A DNA stretch of 54,396 bases from assembly GCA_041663565.1 (NCBI GenBank), contig JBAYMJ010000008.1, forward strand, positions 1 through 54,396. Reading direction: 5' to 3'. Below the pieces are notes generated by a model that saw only the letters and a list, made by a program, of their open reading frames with translations, had not been told where the DNA came from and did no database searches. Below, piece by piece: positions 53,050 through 54,396 of this stretch. Source of the stretch: CAINOH01 sp041663565 (GTDB lineage: Archaea > Micrarchaeota > Micrarchaeia > Norongarragalinales > CAINOH01). The position numbers and the translations under genes are program-made. The stretch's first letter is position 1. The number at the start of each line of letters is the position of its first letter.

Positions 53050-54396
53050 TCAATCAGCAAGAAAAGATTCAATCTGGGCCATCAGCGAGACCGTCTCGTA
53101 GTCTGCGCCGCGTTGTCCAATCACTTGGAGCCCGACTGGCAGTTTTCCTATTCTTGCGCAAGGCACGCTGCCCGCTGGCAAGCCGCACAGGTTTGCGGGA
53201 ACCGTAAGAACGTCCTCCAAGTATGACTGCAGCGGGTCCGCTGCCTTCTCGCCGATTTTCCACGGCAAGTTCGGCATCGTCGGCCCGACTATGAATTCGC
53301 ATTTCGTAAGCGCGTCGTCGAATTGCTGCCGCACGTACGCGCGCGCCTTGAGCGCCTTGGTGTACCACGCATCTTTGTGTTCCTTTGTGGTGATGTACGT
53401 GCCAAGCATGATGCGGCGCTTGCACTCCTTGCCTATGTTTGCGGTGCGCACCTTGCTAACCGTCGGCACAAGCTCGTCGTTTGACTCTGGCTTTGCGCCA
53501 TACTTGAGGCCGTCGTACTTCTGCATAGCTGAAGCGAACTCGCTGTAAACAAGAAGGTAGTATGCGGGGATTCCGAACTTGACTGCGGGGATTGAGATGT
53601 CAACAAGCTCGCACCCGCTTTTGGATGCAAACCTGCCCATTGCTTCCTTGACCGCCTTTGCAACTGTTGGGTTTGCGCCATCGAAGAACTCCTTGGGCAC
53701 TCCGATGCGGATTTTCTTGGCCGACGTTGCGAACGCGGCGTTTGGTGTCGATACTGCAACCGTCTTTGCAGTTGTTGAATCGCGATAGTCTTTTCCGGAA
53801 ATGACCGACAGCAACAACGCGCAGCCATAGGCATCCGGTGCCATCGGTCCAATCTGCTCGAAGCTCATCGCCATGTCCGCCATGCCGTAGCGCGACACGG
53901 TTCCGTACGTGGGCTTGAATCCAGTCACTCCGCAGAACGCTGCAGGGCAGCGGATGCTCCCGCCGGTGTCGGTTGCAAGAGCCAAGTCACAAAAGCCAGC
54001 AGCAACTGCAGCGGCGCTTGCGCCGGAGGAGCCGCCGGGGACGTATTTTTCAGAAGCAGAAATGTTAGTGATTTCGCCCTTTTCATCAAAGAAACTTACT
54101 GGGTTTACTGTTGCAAAGAACGCGCTCTTGGTGTTGTCGCTTCCGCAGGCGAACTCGTCGCAGTTGAGGCTGCCGATGATGATTGCGTCCTCGGCGCGCA
54201 GCTTTTCGATGACCGCAGCGTCGTATGGCGCGACGTAGTTCTCAAGCATCTTGGACGCGCAGGTAAGCCTTTTGTCCTTGACTGCAAGCACGTTCTTTAC
54301 CGCAACAACGAGGCCAGCAAGCTTCCCAACGGGCTTTCCGGACTTGATTTTTGCGTCAACTTCTGCTGCTGACCTTCTTGCGTCGTCAAAATAGGT
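53050..54396 (-). CDS. gatA: aspartyl/glutamyl-tRNA amidotransferase subunit A (GatA), 5' end missing
   Basis: The amidase subunit that releases ammonia from Gln. The frame is open to the window edge, with sequence such as GKLAGLVVAVKN (catalytic Lys) upstream of the first in-window start codon, so the N-terminus lies outside. The amidase signature YVPGGSSGASAAAVAAG (cis-Ser) and ATDTGGSIRCPAAFCG (nucleophile Ser) are intact. It ends 2 bases before the gatB ATG. Confidence 0.97.
   Translation of the reverse strand, partial: TYFDDARRSAAEVDAKIKSGKPVGKLAGLVVAVKNVLAVKDKRLTCASKMLENYVAPYDAAVIEKLRAEDAIIIGSLNCDEFACGSDNTKSAFFATVNPVSFFDEKGEITNISASEKYVPGGSSGASAAAVAAGFCDLALATDTGGSIRCPAAFCGVTGFKPTYGTVSRYGMADMAMSFEQIGPMAPDAYGCALLLSVISGKDYRDSTTAKTVAVSTPNAAFATSAKKIRIGVPKEFFDGANPTVAKAVKEAMGRFASKSGCELVDISIPAVKFGIPAYYLLVYSEFASAMQKYDGLKYGAKPESNDELVPTVSKVRTANIGKECKRRIMLGTYITTKEHKDAWYTKALKARAYVRQQFDDALTKCEFIVGPTMPNLPWKIGEKAADPLQSYLEDVLTVPANLCGLPAGSVPCARIGKLPVGLQVIGQRGADYETVSLMAQIESFLAD

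Overview
This window reads as a GC-rich archaeal chromosome segment, most likely from a DPANN-type lineage (Micrarchaeota- or Diapherotrites-like; this placement is inference). The archaeal identity is firm: transcription factor E, a TBP-family protein, aTrm56, aEF-1beta, archaeal-type GluRS, GatD/GatE, Elp3, class I CCA-adding enzyme, Rad50, type 2 IPP isomerase with a GGPP synthase, a 39-residue class III-signal-peptide pilin with KlbA/FlaJ-type assembly genes, TATA-like promoters and an intron-bearing tRNA. Genes are tightly packed. Short proteins and Lys/Ala-rich tails are common.

Layout. 0-7.3 kb: an E1-like ThiF protein, a phosphoesterase, tRNA-Cys, a GNAT, tRNA-Lys, a rhomboid protease with aTrm56, TFE, initiator tRNA-Met, and small genes including a winged-helix regulator above two single-TM microproteins. 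7.3-12.6 kb: a tRNA-Tyr-like 5' half, dCTP deaminase and enolase lying between two arms of a perfect 21-bp inverted repeat, then a zinc-ribbon protein, an inositol-monophosphatase-family enzyme and a surface protein. 12.6-22.4 kb: the standout region, an apparent ubiquitin-like system. It has a ubiquitin-like protein ending exactly in Gly-Gly, an Rpn11-like JAMM protease with a eukaryote-like active site, a RING-type zinc protein and a UBA3-like E1. These are interleaved with a 1,495-residue coiled-coil protein and three unrecognised proteins. No E2 is visible in the window.

22.4-27.6 kb: GluRS and lipid precursor genes (type 2 IDI, GGPP synthase, GHMP/mevalonate-type kinase). 27.6-33.9 kb: a type IV pilus-like operon on the minus strand whose KlbA-type ATPase carries a 436-residue Ala1 intein. 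33.9-39 kb: GatE, GatD and Elp3. 39-46 kb: a second secretion ATPase, a single-repeat TBP, two microproteins, CCA-adding enzyme and Rad50. 46-54.4 kb: a KaiC-like ATPase, aEF-1beta, a RibL-like nucleotidyltransferase, a zinc-ribbon protein, a transglutaminase-like surface protein, two tRNA-Arg genes (one with a 59-nt intron), tandem paralogs with a GNAT, XTP pyrophosphatase, GatB and GatA (cut by the window edge).

The most unusual points are the ubiquitin-like island without a visible E2, the TBP reduced to one repeat, and a 12-14-bp motif, (AA)GTTAGGCACTAC, present six times in coding and non-coding DNA with no obvious role. All functional names rest on motif recognition by eye. No database search was run.
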